The notes under the pieces: generated by a model
What the model saw: the letters and a program-made list of their open reading frames with translations, nothing else
Databases searched by the model: none
What the model was told of the DNA's origin: nothing
In this document: in pieces, positions 42,381-51,306 of the stretch
How positions within the stretch are numbered: position 1 is the stretch's first letter
Layout of the letters: the number at the start of each line of letters is the position of its first letter
Assembly (NCBI RefSeq): GCF_022807995.1
Contig: NZ_CP094351.1
Span: forward strand, 3,007,001-3,071,000
Direction: 5' to 3'
From: Pseudomonas orientalis
GTDB lineage: Bacteria; Pseudomonadota; Gammaproteobacteria; Pseudomonadales; Pseudomonadaceae
Length of the DNA: 64,000 bases
Position numbers and translations under genes: made by a program

Positions 42381-42767
42381 ATGAACCCTCGATTTGTAGT
42401 TCAAAGAAACTTCCCCCGCTGCGATGAATACGACGAAAACTCATTCAATGGCCAGCTACACGAGCACGCGCTCTGGGCACAAGATGAATACTGGCTCTTA
42501 GAGTGGGCTCTTTACCAATTGGCCAAGGAAGAGGAAATCGACCCTGAGCTCTACTGGCAGGTGTTTCGCATCTTCAGCCACTGTTTCCTTTCATTTGGCT
42601 GCCACTTCGATCGGAATGACGGCTACAAAATACGTAACCTCAAGAGAGCACAGCTATACGACTGTCGGGAGAGATTCCAGGTGGTATTTGAGGGTTTTTT
42701 CTCAAGAAATATGCCTGAGCAAAACATCTTTGAAGAAGAGAACCCACTGCTGCTCACCGTCCATTAA
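42381..42767 (+). CDS. Imm41-like putative immunity protein
   Basis: The 128-residue acidic protein starts at ATG 42381 with AAGGAAC upstream. The wording NFPRCDEYDENSFNGQLHEHALW and EYWLLEWALYQLA, later RIFSHCF and RFQVVFEGFFS, resembles the Imm41 family of immunity proteins against polymorphic toxins as I remember it. No toxin gene is adjacent. It overlaps the end of the gpK gene on the opposite strand. The lysogen may gain protection from a toxin of competing Pseudomonas; that is inference. Confidence 0.55.
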   Translation: MNPRFVVQRNFPRCDEYDENSFNGQLHEHALWAQDEYWLLEWALYQLAKEEEIDPELYWQVFRIFSHCFLSFGCHFDRNDGYKIRNLKRAQLYDCRERFQVVFEGFFSRNMPEQNIFEEENPLLLTVH

Positions 42768-43554
42768 CTTGCTGAAGTGCCTCCTTCACATCAGATGCTG
42801 CGCGCCGGTCTTTGTGCCTGAGGATCAGGCGTGTTCGGTCATGCCATGGGCCACCAAAAACAATGATTTCGGACGGCCTTCCGTAAAGGTGGTGGAGCAG
42901 GAACGGGCCGGGCCCGAAGGCGCCCGACTCTTCACCAGGCAATGCCGGATCTGTGCCGAGGTAGATCCCGGCGTGGTTCGGGTGGACTGTTCTGCCAACG
43001 TGCATGACGATCATGTCGCCACGCAACGGACTGTCGACGCGCACGAAACCTGCCTTTTCGTAGTTCGCCTCGTACAAACTGGTGTTCTCCGCGCCCTCCC
43101 ACCAGCCGTCGGTACGCTGGAAGGCTTCGAACTCCAGCCCCCACTCACGCTGATACCAGTCAGCGCAGACCTGCCAGCAATCCCAGGCGCCGTGCACGAA
43201 CGGACGCTTGAGCAGCGGCGTGCAGCCCGTTGGGGTGATCGTGCGCATATCGCCCTCAGGCCAGCTCAGAATGTGCCAGGGCAATGCGGTGGCCTCGCAC
43301 ATGGCCAGGTCATGCGGTGACGGCCTGCTGGTGGCGTCCGGGTGGGAGTGAACGATGCCGATCACTTCACCCAAGTCTTCAGCCGCAGCATAATCCTCAG
43401 GATCAAGCCGAAACTCTTCGTTAGGCTCCGCGGCGATGTTCCGGCATGGAACGTACTTCTGCGCGCGACCGACGGCCAGCAAAAGGCCGCAGCATTCGCG
43501 CGGATACTCGGCTGCAGCGTGCGCCTGGACCGCCGCAATGATGTGCTTGCGCAT
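42754..43554 (-). CDS. Tail tip assembly protein, lambda gpK-like (JAB protease plus NlpC/P60)
   Basis: The 266-residue protein starts at ATG 43554 behind GGAG. The N-terminal half is a JAB/MPN metallopeptidase with the full JAMM motif HSH-x7-SxxD (VHSHPDATSRPSPHD). The C-terminal half is an NlpC/P60 cysteine peptidase with the catalytic Cys in AWDCWQVCADWY and His in HPNHAGIYLG. This two-domain order is that of lambda gpK. It may process tail tip proteins and cut peptidoglycan during DNA entry. Confidence 0.92.
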   Translation of the reverse strand: MRKHIIAAVQAHAAAEYPRECCGLLLAVGRAQKYVPCRNIAAEPNEEFRLDPEDYAAAEDLGEVIGIVHSHPDATSRPSPHDLAMCEATALPWHILSWPEGDMRTITPTGCTPLLKRPFVHGAWDCWQVCADWYQREWGLEFEAFQRTDGWWEGAENTSLYEANYEKAGFVRVDSPLRGDMIVMHVGRTVHPNHAGIYLGTDPALPGEESGAFGPGPFLLHHLYGRPSEIIVFGGPWHDRTRLILRHKDRRAASDVKEALQQVNGR

Positions 43555-43556
43555 GG

Positions 43557-44309
43557 TCAGCTCCGGGCAATCAGGGAAACGGCGGGGAATCCACCGAAGG
43601 ACAGTTCGTTGTTTTCGCCGAAGCGCAACTTGCAGGACGACAGGCAGCCCTTGCACTGATCCTTGGCCGGATCGTCTGTCGGGTTATCCTCGTCGTCGAA
43701 CATGGCCGCGCCGGTATAGCCACAGTCCGGCCCCCGGTAACCGTTGGTCATGGCCCAGTGGCAGAACGTCGTCATCTGCCGTCCGGGAAGACCGTGGTTA
43801 TCGATCTCGCCCGGTGAAGACAACTCCCAGACCACAGCCTCGCCGTCCTCGCTGGTTTTTTGGTCGATATACCAAATTTCCAGCGCTTCTTGTGTCGGGT
43901 CAGCAGTCGGGTTGCCATCGGGGAAGTTGGCCGCATCCAGGTACTGGGCCAGGGTCTCGCGAACCGTCAGCTTGAACTTCAGCATGTCCTCGAAAGCCAA
44001 GCACAACGCCGTGACGCGCCCATTGACGTTGCCGGCGGCGAACGTCGGTCGGGAGGCGGTACCGTCGCTGCTCGAGGAAATACCCTCAATCTGCACCGGC
44101 CAGGCCGCGTACTCTTCGCCCTGCCAGATAATCGACTTGGCGGGCAAGTCGTGCTCAGAATGCTCGTAGGCCAACAGTTCCTCAGCCGTGTGCGGGATTG
44201 CGTGGCCGTGAAAGCGCAGGTAATCAGCGCCGTATTCCGTCCCGTCAATTTCAAACAGGCGAATCTCGCCGCCGGGCTCCAGTTTCTGGATGTCCGTGAT
44301 CAGTGCCAT
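43557..44309 (-). CDS. Minor tail protein, lambda gpL-like
   Basis: The 250-residue protein ends in a Cys-rich region with TTFCHW, PDCGYTG and DQCKGCLSSCKLRFG; lambda gpL binds an iron-sulfur cluster with such cysteines. It lies between M and K in the canonical lambda order and forms part of the tail tip. Confidence 0.92.
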   Translation of the reverse strand: MALITDIQKLEPGGEIRLFEIDGTEYGADYLRFHGHAIPHTAEELLAYEHSEHDLPAKSIIWQGEEYAAWPVQIEGISSSSDGTASRPTFAAGNVNGRVTALCLAFEDMLKFKLTVRETLAQYLDAANFPDGNPTADPTQEALEIWYIDQKTSEDGEAVVWELSSPGEIDNHGLPGRQMTTFCHWAMTNGYRGPDCGYTGAAMFDDEDNPTDDPAKDQCKGCLSSCKLRFGENNELSFGGFPAVSLIARS

Positions 44310-44320
44310 GGGCGGTTATC

Positions 44321-44659
44321 TCAGGGGTGGAAGGTTTGCTGGAAGGTGGCGGTGATGGCGTAGACCTGGCCGCCGCGGTGAATCGGCTTGTAGCCGTTGC
44401 ACTTGTAGAGGCCAAGCTCGCCGAGGGGCGGCTCCCACAGGAAGCCCTTCGCACCCTTGTGCCGGTCGAGGAAGGCCATGATTTCCTTGATTCGCGGTTT
44501 CAGACCGGTAAAGGTCACCGGCCAGGACTGCGATCGATTGTTCAGGCCATCCTCGACCGACTGCTCGTAGCCATCGCCGAACTGCTTGGAGCGGACGCGC
44601 TGGGCAATATCTCCCTCCGCGCCTTTCTCCGTGGCCCAGGTAAATCGTTCGATTGCCAT
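44321..44659 (-). CDS. Minor tail protein, lambda gpM-like
   Basis: The 112-residue protein has the family wording RVRSKQFGDGYEQ, NRSQSWPVTFTG and GAKGFLWEPPLGE. Its ATG shares bases with the end of the tape measure gene (TGATG). It belongs to the tail tip cone. Confidence 0.93.
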   Translation of the reverse strand: MAIERFTWATEKGAEGDIAQRVRSKQFGDGYEQSVEDGLNNRSQSWPVTFTGLKPRIKEIMAFLDRHKGAKGFLWEPPLGELGLYKCNGYKPIHRGGQVYAITATFQQTFHP

Positions 44660-47600
44660 CAGCGCCCCTTGATTGCTTTGTTGATGACGCCGCCCTGGCG
44701 CATGTCCTTCGAGCGCAGCTCTTGGTATTTCTGTTCTACGAAGGTCGCCAGTTCTTTGCCGAACAGGTCATAGCCTGGCGCGTCAGCAGTGGACGAGGCA
44801 TTGCCGTCGCCGTCGATGTGCACTTCTACATTGATCTGCGTTGCGCCAGACCCACCGCCGCCCATAGCCATAACGCCAAGCTTGCCGCTCGACGTACGGG
44901 TCAGAGGCATAATCGCCTCTGCCCCCGCCTCGCCCATGACGCCTGTTTTGCCTCCGGCCATGCCGAATGCCGTGGGCTTGCTTACGACCGAGTTGGTGAA
45001 CGCACCGCCGTCGGCGAACATCTGGACGCCGCTCGCCCATGCACCACCTTTGGCCTGGGTGACTCCAGACCAGCCTGCCAGCACTTCAGGGCTGTAGCCT
45101 GCAGCGGTTGAGCCAGCCGATGTGGGTGTCGTGCCACCGCCGAAATACGCGCCTGCCGCCGAAACGCCAAGCCCCACGAGAGAACCGAGCAGTCCCGATG
45201 CCGCTTGCCGGGTGGCGATGCGCGCCATATCGGCGAGGATCGATTTGGCGAAATCCGAGAACGACGCCTTGCCGGTCATGGCAAAGTTGACGATGGAATC
45301 CTCCATGGAGCTGAAAGCGTTGCCGAATAGGCTCTTCGTCTGGCCTGCAATGTCCTTTGCCGAGTCCAGGTAGTTTTCCCAGGCAGCCGTAGCGCCCTTG
45401 GTCCAATCGCCCTGGGCGCTCTCCACGTCAGCGTAGTTTTGCCTGATCTGGTCGGTGGCTTTCTTGTTCGCGTCAGCGAGCGCCTGCGACTTGCGGGTGA
45501 ATTCCTCATCCGACATTTTTCGCGACGGGTCGGATCGCTGGTTTTCCAGTTCCAGCGACTGCTGAGCAAACCGGTCTTGCTGACTGTTCAGTTGCCCGTT
45601 CAATGCGTTCTGACGATCACCCTGGCCCACGCCCAATACTGCGCGCTGCCCAGCAAGCTCCAGCGCGCGCTGTTGCTGACCCAGTGCCTGCACGTAGGAA
45701 CTAATCGAGCGCTCCTGCTTGGCGAGCCTCCCGGTCTCGTTGGTAGCTAGTACTTCAAGCTGGCTATCCGCATCCTTCTGCGCCTTGACCATACCCGCGC
45801 GCGCATCGGCGATCTTCTGATCCAGCTGGATGCTTTGCGTGGCCGATGTTGTCTTCTTGGCCTTGGATGCTTCCAGGGCAGTGATCTCGGCCTCGTAGGC
45901 TGCTGTCACCTGATCAAGCTCGTTGCCGATCAGGGCCTGGCGACGAAGCAGGTAGTCTTCCTCGGATAGCAGACCGGCTTTCTGCGCGGCCTCCAACTCC
46001 TTCTGGTAGTTCTTGTAGGTATCGGTGATCGCCGCCAAGTCGTTTTTAGCGTTGTTGAAGCTGGTCAGGTCGACCTGGGTGCCAGCGGCTTTCGGATCCT
46101 TGAACTTGTCGTTGATGTTGGAGATATTTTTATCGATCACCGCCTGGGCTAGGCGCGGATCGTTCGGCGCTACCTTGCGGATGTCTTCGAGCTGCTGCTT
46201 ATAATCCTTCAGGGCTTCGGCGCGTTTCTGTTCATTGGTCAGCGACGACTTGGTGAGCGCGTCCACCTTCTGCATCGAAGTGATCGCGGACTGTTGAGCC
46301 TTGGCACGCTCACCCTCTTGCTTGGCAATGTCGGCTTCAGCGTCGCGCTGGTCTTCCAGCATGTTCAGTTGGTTAGTGTAGTAATCAACCATCACCTGCT
46401 TGTTTTGGAACAGACCAACATCACCAGACTGAGCGCTCGCCAGGTCGCGCCGGGCCTGCTCGATATCGGCGCCGATATCCGGTCGGCCGATATTTTTGAG
46501 GCTGTCGGCAGCCCGCGCGACGGCGTTGTAGCCTTTCTCCCAGAAACTCAGGTTCTCCAGGATATTCGGCGTGCGCTCGTTGATCGCGTCGGCATATTGC
46601 TCGGTCGCCAGCTTTACGGCGCCGGCGTGGTCGCCCTGCTCTTCCAGCGCGGCAATTTGCGAGTAAACCGAGGCAGTAAGGTAGTGATACTGCTCGTTGA
46701 GCGCAGCGGATGCCTTGACCGGGTCATCGGCCAGCTTCACGAACTCGGCAACCGTCTCGCTTACTGCCTTACAGGTGGCTTCCTGCATCGATACGGCGGC
46801 CTGGGTGATGCCTTCGAAGCTCTCGCCGGCGATCTTTCCATTGTCTGCAAGCATGGCCAAAACTGCAGCAGCTTGGCCTGTGGAACCCACGGTCGCGCTC
46901 ACCTGCCGCGCCATGTCGCCCAGTTGACCAGAGCTCACGCCGGCGTAGTTACCGGTCAGAATCAGCGATTTGTTGTAGCGGTCCTGTTCCTCGCTTCCCT
47001 TGTAGTAGGCAACGGCCAGGCCACCAACCGCGGCGGTGGCCAGTGCCAACGGCGCCAGGATAGCCAGCAATCCGGCAGCACCCGCACCAGCACCCGCTCC
47101 CAATTGAGCCACGGCGCGAACGCCGCTACCCCAGTCACCCGACGACAGCGCGTTACCCAACTGCACGACGTTTTCCTGGGCTTGGCGGGTACCGAGGCGC
47201 AGCTTGTCGAAGCCGGTGGTGGTCTTTTCGAGCTTTCCGTAATCCTTGTCGATCTTGGCCAGGGCGCTGTTGTACTGGTCCTGGCTGATTCGACCCTCGT
47301 CGAGATGCTTACCCAGTTGCTCGACCTGCGTGTCCAGCTTAGCCAGCGCGGCACGGGCAGGGTCAATAGCCCCCAGCAGGCTGTTGAGGGCCTTCTGCTC
47401 GTCCATAGCGGACTTGGCCAAGGCCACTTGCTGCTTATCGAGCTGAGCCGAGATCTTTGCCGCCTCAGCCTCGCCATAGGCGCCGGTCTTTGTCAGCTTG
47501 GCGAGTGCATCACGCTGCTTTGCCAGGTCCTGGGTGGTTTTGGCGCTGGTGGACAGCGACTTCTCCAGCGCCTGCATTTCGTTCATCAGCGAAACGGCGG

Positions 47601-47703
47601 ACTGCTCGGCCCGGCCGCCGGCCTTCGCCATCTCATCCAGGCTCGTTTTAGCCTGGATTGCATCGGCCGAGTCGATCTTGACGCCGAGTTCTGCAATGTT
47701 CAT
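44659..47703 (-). CDS. Tail tape measure protein, lambda gpH-like
   Basis: The 1,014-residue protein is mostly helical coiled coil with a hydrophobic segment near residues 200-235 (GAGAGAAGLLAILAPLALATAAVGGLAVAYYKG). The C-terminal third carries the phrase MEDSIVNFAMTGKASFSDFAKSILADMARIATRQA typical of lambda-type tape measures. It sets tail length; by the usual scaling of about 1.5 angstrom per residue the tail would be near 150 nm. It also helps DNA pass the inner membrane. Confidence 0.95.
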   Translation of the reverse strand: MNIAELGVKIDSADAIQAKTSLDEMAKAGGRAEQSAVSLMNEMQALEKSLSTSAKTTQDLAKQRDALAKLTKTGAYGEAEAAKISAQLDKQQVALAKSAMDEQKALNSLLGAIDPARAALAKLDTQVEQLGKHLDEGRISQDQYNSALAKIDKDYGKLEKTTTGFDKLRLGTRQAQENVVQLGNALSSGDWGSGVRAVAQLGAGAGAGAAGLLAILAPLALATAAVGGLAVAYYKGSEEQDRYNKSLILTGNYAGVSSGQLGDMARQVSATVGSTGQAAAVLAMLADNGKIAGESFEGITQAAVSMQEATCKAVSETVAEFVKLADDPVKASAALNEQYHYLTASVYSQIAALEEQGDHAGAVKLATEQYADAINERTPNILENLSFWEKGYNAVARAADSLKNIGRPDIGADIEQARRDLASAQSGDVGLFQNKQVMVDYYTNQLNMLEDQRDAEADIAKQEGERAKAQQSAITSMQKVDALTKSSLTNEQKRAEALKDYKQQLEDIRKVAPNDPRLAQAVIDKNISNINDKFKDPKAAGTQVDLTSFNNAKNDLAAITDTYKNYQKELEAAQKAGLLSEEDYLLRRQALIGNELDQVTAAYEAEITALEASKAKKTTSATQSIQLDQKIADARAGMVKAQKDADSQLEVLATNETGRLAKQERSISSYVQALGQQQRALELAGQRAVLGVGQGDRQNALNGQLNSQQDRFAQQSLELENQRSDPSRKMSDEEFTRKSQALADANKKATDQIRQNYADVESAQGDWTKGATAAWENYLDSAKDIAGQTKSLFGNAFSSMEDSIVNFAMTGKASFSDFAKSILADMARIATRQAASGLLGSLVGLGVSAAGAYFGGGTTPTSAGSTAAGYSPEVLAGWSGVTQAKGGAWASGVQMFADGGAFTNSVVSKPTAFGMAGGKTGVMGEAGAEAIMPLTRTSSGKLGVMAMGGGGSGATQINVEVHIDGDGNASSTADAPGYDLFGKELATFVEQKYQELRSKDMRQGGVINKAIKGR

Positions 47704-47730
47704 CGACTCACCTTGAATAAGTGCCCGTGG

Positions 47731-48033
47731 TTACGGGCTGTTTTCCCTTTCCTCCGCCATGACGCGCAGGGCTTCGCCTTCCAGCACCTGAAGGTCAGGG
47801 AAGATTTCAGCGAGTTTCTTTTTCTTGATACCGAGGAAACCGGCCACGTCGCGGATGCAGCTGTAGTCGAGACCGATTGCTCCGCCGGCGCCTGCTCGCC
47901 ACTGGGTGGACATGCGGTTGAAAAGGAGGAAGGCTGGCCAGTTGCATGGCCAGACCTCTACTTCCTCAACCAGATCACCTGGGGAGAGTCCGAACATGCC
48001 GATAATCGCGTCGGGCACACTCGGCGAATACAT
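47731..48033 (-). CDS. gpT-like tail assembly chaperone extension (DUF1799-like)
   Basis: The 100-residue stretch after ATG 48033 matches the DUF1799 type (PCNWPAFLLFNRMSTQWR, GLDYSCI). The frame is open upstream of the ATG to a slippery site at the end of the G gene, so the main product is probably a G-T fusion of about 233 residues made by -1 frameshifting and not a free protein. It sits just before the tape measure gene, as T does in lambda. Confidence 0.85.
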   Translation of the reverse strand: MYSPSVPDAIIGMFGLSPGDLVEEVEVWPCNWPAFLLFNRMSTQWRAGAGGAIGLDYSCIRDVAGFLGIKKKKLAEIFPDLQVLEGEALRVMAEERENSP

Positions 48034-48050
48034 GGCGCGGGCGGCGTCGA

Positions 48051-48431
48051 TCAGTTTCCCAATCGGGCCTGGCTGTATGCGCCCTCATGAGCCTTCACGA
48101 CAGCCTCGGCGGCGCCCTGGCAGGACTTCACGAATGCGACGATATTGTCGTCGTTGTATTCGTCGTCGAAGCCCCAGCCGACCACCAGGTCTTTAATCTG
48201 CTGGGCTTGCTGCTCGGTATCCACAGCAACAATTTCCGACCAGGACGGTTTATCGCCCAGTGCGGCCTGTGCCTTCTTACGCTTTTCGTTCCATTCGTCG
48301 AACAGAGCGGCAAGCTCGGCGCGATCCCGGTACTTGAAGGTGAACTCGACCTTTTCGGGCGTGCTGCCGACGATCGGGATCAACACCGGCGCGGTGAACG
48401 TGGCGTTCTGCGCGATACGGATCTTGGCCAT
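48051..48431 (-). CDS. Tail assembly chaperone, lambda gpG-like
   Basis: The 126-residue protein is a tail assembly chaperone that coats the tape measure protein before tube assembly. Its coding region ends with GGA AAC TGA, where the last codons form a slippery heptamer. It lies between the tail tube gene and the T frame, the standard lambda order. Confidence 0.87.
   Translation of the reverse strand: MAKIRIAQNATFTAPVLIPIVGSTPEKVEFTFKYRDRAELAALFDEWNEKRKKAQAALGDKPSWSEIVAVDTEQQAQQIKDLVVGWGFDDEYNDDNIVAFVKSCQGAAEAVVKAHEGAYSQARLGN
48054..48060 (-). other. Programmed -1 ribosomal frameshift site joining G and T
   Basis: The minus strand reads G GGA AAC immediately before the TGA stop of G. This fits the X-XXY-YYZ slippery pattern. 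Slipping back one base changes the reading to GGG AAA CTG ATC GAC and enters the T frame seven codons before its ATG. Lambda uses GGGAAAG at the same place for its G-T fusion. Confidence 0.87.
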
Positions 48432-48434
48432 GAG

Positions 48435-49091
48435 TTACACCACAACAGTCAGGTAGCGGGTAGGCTCGCCCTGCAGTGCCAAGTTGACAGTGCGGGTCAG
48501 CAAGTTGCTGCGGGATACCGTCGGCTGGTTTGAGAACGAAGTGAAAGCGCCGTAGAACAGAGTGTCGTTGCCTGGCAGGTTAAGGCGCGCCGCCTGAATT
48601 GCCTGGCTGGCATCTGCAGCGCGCAGAATGGCGTTGAACGCCTGGCCCGGGTCATCAGCAATGGTCAGAGCCAAGCTGGCCGCCGCTTTATCGGTAGGCA
48701 TCTGGCGGCCCTGCTTGTCCTCCAGAAACACTACATCCAGATAGTTCTGGGTGCCACCAGTGAAATCCATATTGGTTATTTGTGGAATTTGCACCCAAGT
48801 CAGCACCTTCTTTAGCGAGCCGATGCCGGAGCCTGCTGGGTAAACCTGCAGGTCGGTGGTATCAATGCCTTCGAGTGTGATTGCGGTAGCGGTCGCAGCC
48901 TTGACGCGCACAACTCGATTACCCAGGCGCGTCCAGCCGGAAGTGACGATCACAATGTCGCCAGCCGACAGCGTGCCACCCGTTACAGTGGCCACGGCTT
49001 CGGCCGCGTTGCTCAGCGCCGAAAACGGGACGTCCGGGCCATAAGTGGCGCCGTGCTGAAAGGTGCCGCCGTCCGGAATTTTGTAGCCCAT
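48435..49091 (-). CDS. Major tail tube protein (lambda gpV-like)
   Basis: The 218-residue protein starts at ATG 49091 with AAGGGGAAA upstream. It is beta-rich, with TNMDFTGGTQNYLDVVFLED and an NLALQGEPTRYLTVV ending, and it lies directly before the G/T chaperones. The longer open frame would begin inside the upstream hairpin and was rejected. It forms the tail tube. Confidence 0.88.
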   Translation of the reverse strand: MGYKIPDGGTFQHGATYGPDVPFSALSNAAEAVATVTGGTLSAGDIVIVTSGWTRLGNRVVRVKAATATAITLEGIDTTDLQVYPAGSGIGSLKKVLTWVQIPQITNMDFTGGTQNYLDVVFLEDKQGRQMPTDKAAASLALTIADDPGQAFNAILRAADASQAIQAARLNLPGNDTLFYGAFTSFSNQPTVSRSNLLTRTVNLALQGEPTRYLTVVV

Positions 49092-49115
49092 GGGTATTTC
49101 CCCTTTGCAGATATG

Positions 49116-49139
49116 AAAAAACCCGCTCGATGGCGGGTT
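49116..49139 (-). terminator. Hairpin plus T run upstream of the tail tube gene
   Basis: AACCCGC and GCGGGTT arms around a six-base loop are followed on the minus strand by six T. It lies about 25 bases upstream of the tube gene start and may reset transcription so that the tube protein is made at a different level. Confidence 0.6.
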
Positions 49140-49163
49140 CGTGGTTTTGCCCAATGGGCGGGA

Positions 49164-49580
49164 TCAGTCGGTGTCTGCTCGGTACGAGAACGAAACCGGC
49201 ACGGTGTATGTGGAGTCGCTGGTGATTCCAGGTCCTGGATCAACAGGCGACATGGTCACCACGGTAAGTTGGCCCTTCGTGTCCCGGGCGTACAACAGGA
49301 ACAGGCCTGTCAGTTCGGCCGCTATCGGGTTCGTCATGGTCTTGCCTGTGCCGGCCGGCGCGATGATGCTCACCTGGAACACTCCGGTGAACAGCCGGTG
49401 ATCGCCGCAGAGCGTGTTGCTCGCAGTATCACCCGGGATCGTGAAAGCCCGCAGATACGTCTCGCCCTCCGCCGGCGTGTAGGCCGTGTTCTCGAAAACG
49501 ATCTTGAGCCTCTCCGACCTGGCAGCGTTCCAGGCGATCAGCTTTGCCTCGTAGATCGAAGCGATGATTGCGTGACTCAT
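49164..49580 (-). CDS. Tail terminator protein (gpU-like, DUF4128-like)
   Basis: The 138-residue protein (MSHAIIASIYEAKLIAWNAA...) has the alpha/beta pattern and length of tail terminators, with YLRAFTIPGDTASNTLCGDHRLFTGVFQVSI as the most typical stretch. It overlaps the upstream gene by 4 bases. It caps the tail and joins it to the head. Confidence 0.8.
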   Translation of the reverse strand: MSHAIIASIYEAKLIAWNAARSERLKIVFENTAYTPAEGETYLRAFTIPGDTASNTLCGDHRLFTGVFQVSIIAPAGTGKTMTNPIAAELTGLFLLYARDTKGQLTVVTMSPVDPGPGITSDSTYTVPVSFSYRADTD

Positions 49581-50161
49581 ACCTGGTTGTTCCTGATGGC
49601 CTCCAGCACGATCTGCTGGAAGCGAGCCACGGTTACCCGGACCATGCCGCCGGGGGCCTGGGTGGAATGGCCGAACTCCAGCGGGATCGCGTAGGGCAAG
49701 TTGTTGATGAGGTAGGCCATCTGGCCGGCGGTGAAGTCGCTCATTGCTGCGACCAGCGCGGCAGTGGTTTCTGCGCCGCTCGGGTCTACCTCGTCAAAGG
49801 TGACGTTCTCGACCACGCCGAGCGAGATGTGCCAATTCGCACGGAACCGGCCCCCGACGTAGCCTTCCGGCGCGACGATATCCATGCCGTCGTTGAGCTT
49901 GCGGCCCTTCTTGAGCCTGCCGCCCTTGGTAAGGTTGGCTGGATCGCTGCGCAGCGCGCTGTTGTAGTCGTCGACGGCCTTGTTGTACTGGGTGGCCACT
50001 GCGTTCTGCGCCCAGATCTCCGGATTGCCCACGGGAGACATCCGAATCAGGCTACTGCCGACCTCGATGATGATCTCGCGCACGCTGGCGTCGATGGCTT
50101 CGCCGGTCTGGGCCGCAAACTCGGCGAGGCTCAGTGCGAAGCTGCCGGATTGGATAGCCAT
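49577..50161 (-). CDS. HK97 gp10-like / lambda gpZ-like neck protein
   Basis: The 194-residue protein has the sequence features of the gp10/Z family: a helical start, ENVTFDEVD, and the LPYAIPLEFGHSTQAPGGMVRVTVARF segment. It acts at the head-tail junction. It overlaps the terminator gene by 4 bases. Confidence 0.82.
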   Translation of the reverse strand: MAIQSGSFALSLAEFAAQTGEAIDASVREIIIEVGSSLIRMSPVGNPEIWAQNAVATQYNKAVDDYNSALRSDPANLTKGGRLKKGRKLNDGMDIVAPEGYVGGRFRANWHISLGVVENVTFDEVDPSGAETTAALVAAMSDFTAGQMAYLINNLPYAIPLEFGHSTQAPGGMVRVTVARFQQIVLEAIRNNQV

Positions 50162-50162
50162 G

Positions 50163-50555
50163 TCACCTCCTCATCTGAGCTGTCCACGTCGCATCTGCCG
50201 GATCGGCGGACACATTCATAACCCGCAGCCCGTTGACGATATCGCCAATGGCCGGGGCAGCCAGTACCGCCGTCGGAACGCCGGCCTCCGACACGAAAAG
50301 CTCGTTTTGCAGCACCAGCAGCTTCTTGTCGGTCGTCTGGATGAGGGAGCCGTCGATTTCCTTGGACAGGTAGCTGCCGAGGACACCGCGCCCGGAGTAC
50401 GTCACGATGGTCTCCGGCGTTTCGCCGCCTAGGTCGGGGTCATACTCGCCCGCAACCTTGCGCACGCCTGTCACCGTCTTTACCGCGTCAGCCAGCCCAT
50501 CAGGATCATCGAACGACTCGGCCAATTCAGCCTGGATATCTTCGCGCATGCCCAT
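50163..50555 (-). CDS. Head closure/head-tail joining protein
   Basis: The 130-residue protein has a helical N-terminus and beta strands around YSGRGVLGSYLSKEIDGSLIQTTDKKLLVLQNEL. Size and position between the connector and neck genes fit a head closure (stopper) protein. The family is not named with confidence. Confidence 0.72.
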   Translation of the reverse strand: MGMREDIQAELAESFDDPDGLADAVKTVTGVRKVAGEYDPDLGGETPETIVTYSGRGVLGSYLSKEIDGSLIQTTDKKLLVLQNELFVSEAGVPTAVLAAPAIGDIVNGLRVMNVSADPADATWTAQMRR

Positions 50556-50557
50556 GA

Positions 50558-50935
50558 TCAGATCCTTTTCAGCATCATCACGCCGGAGCGCTTAATCCAA
50601 GGCGCCAGAAGCGCCAGGGCGAAGTTGACGCCCGCCGACTGATCGGTAGTGCCTGCCACGTAGGTTTTGCTCACCGATGTACCGGACTGAGCCGAGACCG
50701 TCTTGCTCTGCACTTCTTTCTGCGTTGCTGTGTACAGCTTGCCCGCCGCCGCCTCTTTGGCGACCTGGGCACCGGCTGTTTTGATCTCGGCCGGAACCGG
50801 ATCGGGAACAGCCCGCTTAATCTTGGCCGTGAGCCAGGCGTTTGCCATGGTCACAGCACGGACCGGATCACCGGTGCCAGCCCAACCAGAACCCAGCGAG
50901 GCGTCAACATCGGCAACGGTGATGAAGTCGGTCAT
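50558..50935 (-). CDS. Head-tail adaptor-like protein
   Basis: The 125-residue protein opens MTDFITVADVDASLGSGWAGTGDPVRAVTMANAWL, a pattern shared by helical head-tail adaptors. It lies one gene away from the capsid and two bases from the next gene. Assigned by position and helical character. Confidence 0.65.
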   Translation of the reverse strand: MTDFITVADVDASLGSGWAGTGDPVRAVTMANAWLTAKIKRAVPDPVPAEIKTAGAQVAKEAAAGKLYTATQKEVQSKTVSAQSGTSVSKTYVAGTTDQSAGVNFALALLAPWIKRSGVMMLKRI

Positions 50936-50945
50936 ATGCTTGTCC

Positions 50946-51251
50946 TTATTCCGCCGGCACTAGGGCCTGCAGGTCTTCTTTCTTGGCGGACGGGTCGAAG
51001 GCAATGCCCTTCTCGGTTAGCCATTCTTTCAGCTCGGGGACCTTCATTTTCAGCGGGTCGGTTTCTTTGCTCTCTGGCTCCTTGTCGTCGGAAACCTTGA
51101 TGCCGGCGGCCTGGTAAGCATCGGAGATATCCGGTGCATCGCCATCAACGACTACCTCCGTCGCGGAACCGATGACGCCGAAAAACTCGCTCAGCAGGCG
51201 GTAGCACACGCCGCGCTCTTTGCCCGGCTTGTCCGTGTAGATCACTTTCAT
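50946..51251 (-). CDS. Small capsid-adjacent protein with HeH/SAP-like C-terminus
   Basis: The 101-residue protein has an acidic linker in the middle and a C-terminal helix-extension-helix motif (PLKMKVPELKEWLTEKGIAFDPSAKKEDLQALV). Such small proteins are frequent after the major capsid gene in siphoviruses. Role unknown, perhaps head decoration or connector. Confidence 0.7.
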   Translation of the reverse strand: MKVIYTDKPGKERGVCYRLLSEFFGVIGSATEVVVDGDAPDISDAYQAAGIKVSDDKEPESKETDPLKMKVPELKEWLTEKGIAFDPSAKKEDLQALVPAE

Positions 51252-51306
51252 AAGTCACCTCAAAAGCATCCCGGCGCCATGTGGGCGCCAGGCTGTGTGG
51301 GCCGAG

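Noticed and set aside
46294..48090. Long plus-strand open frame opposite the tape measure protein
   Set aside because: Antisense shadow of a coiled-coil gene, crossing three real genes of the other strand.
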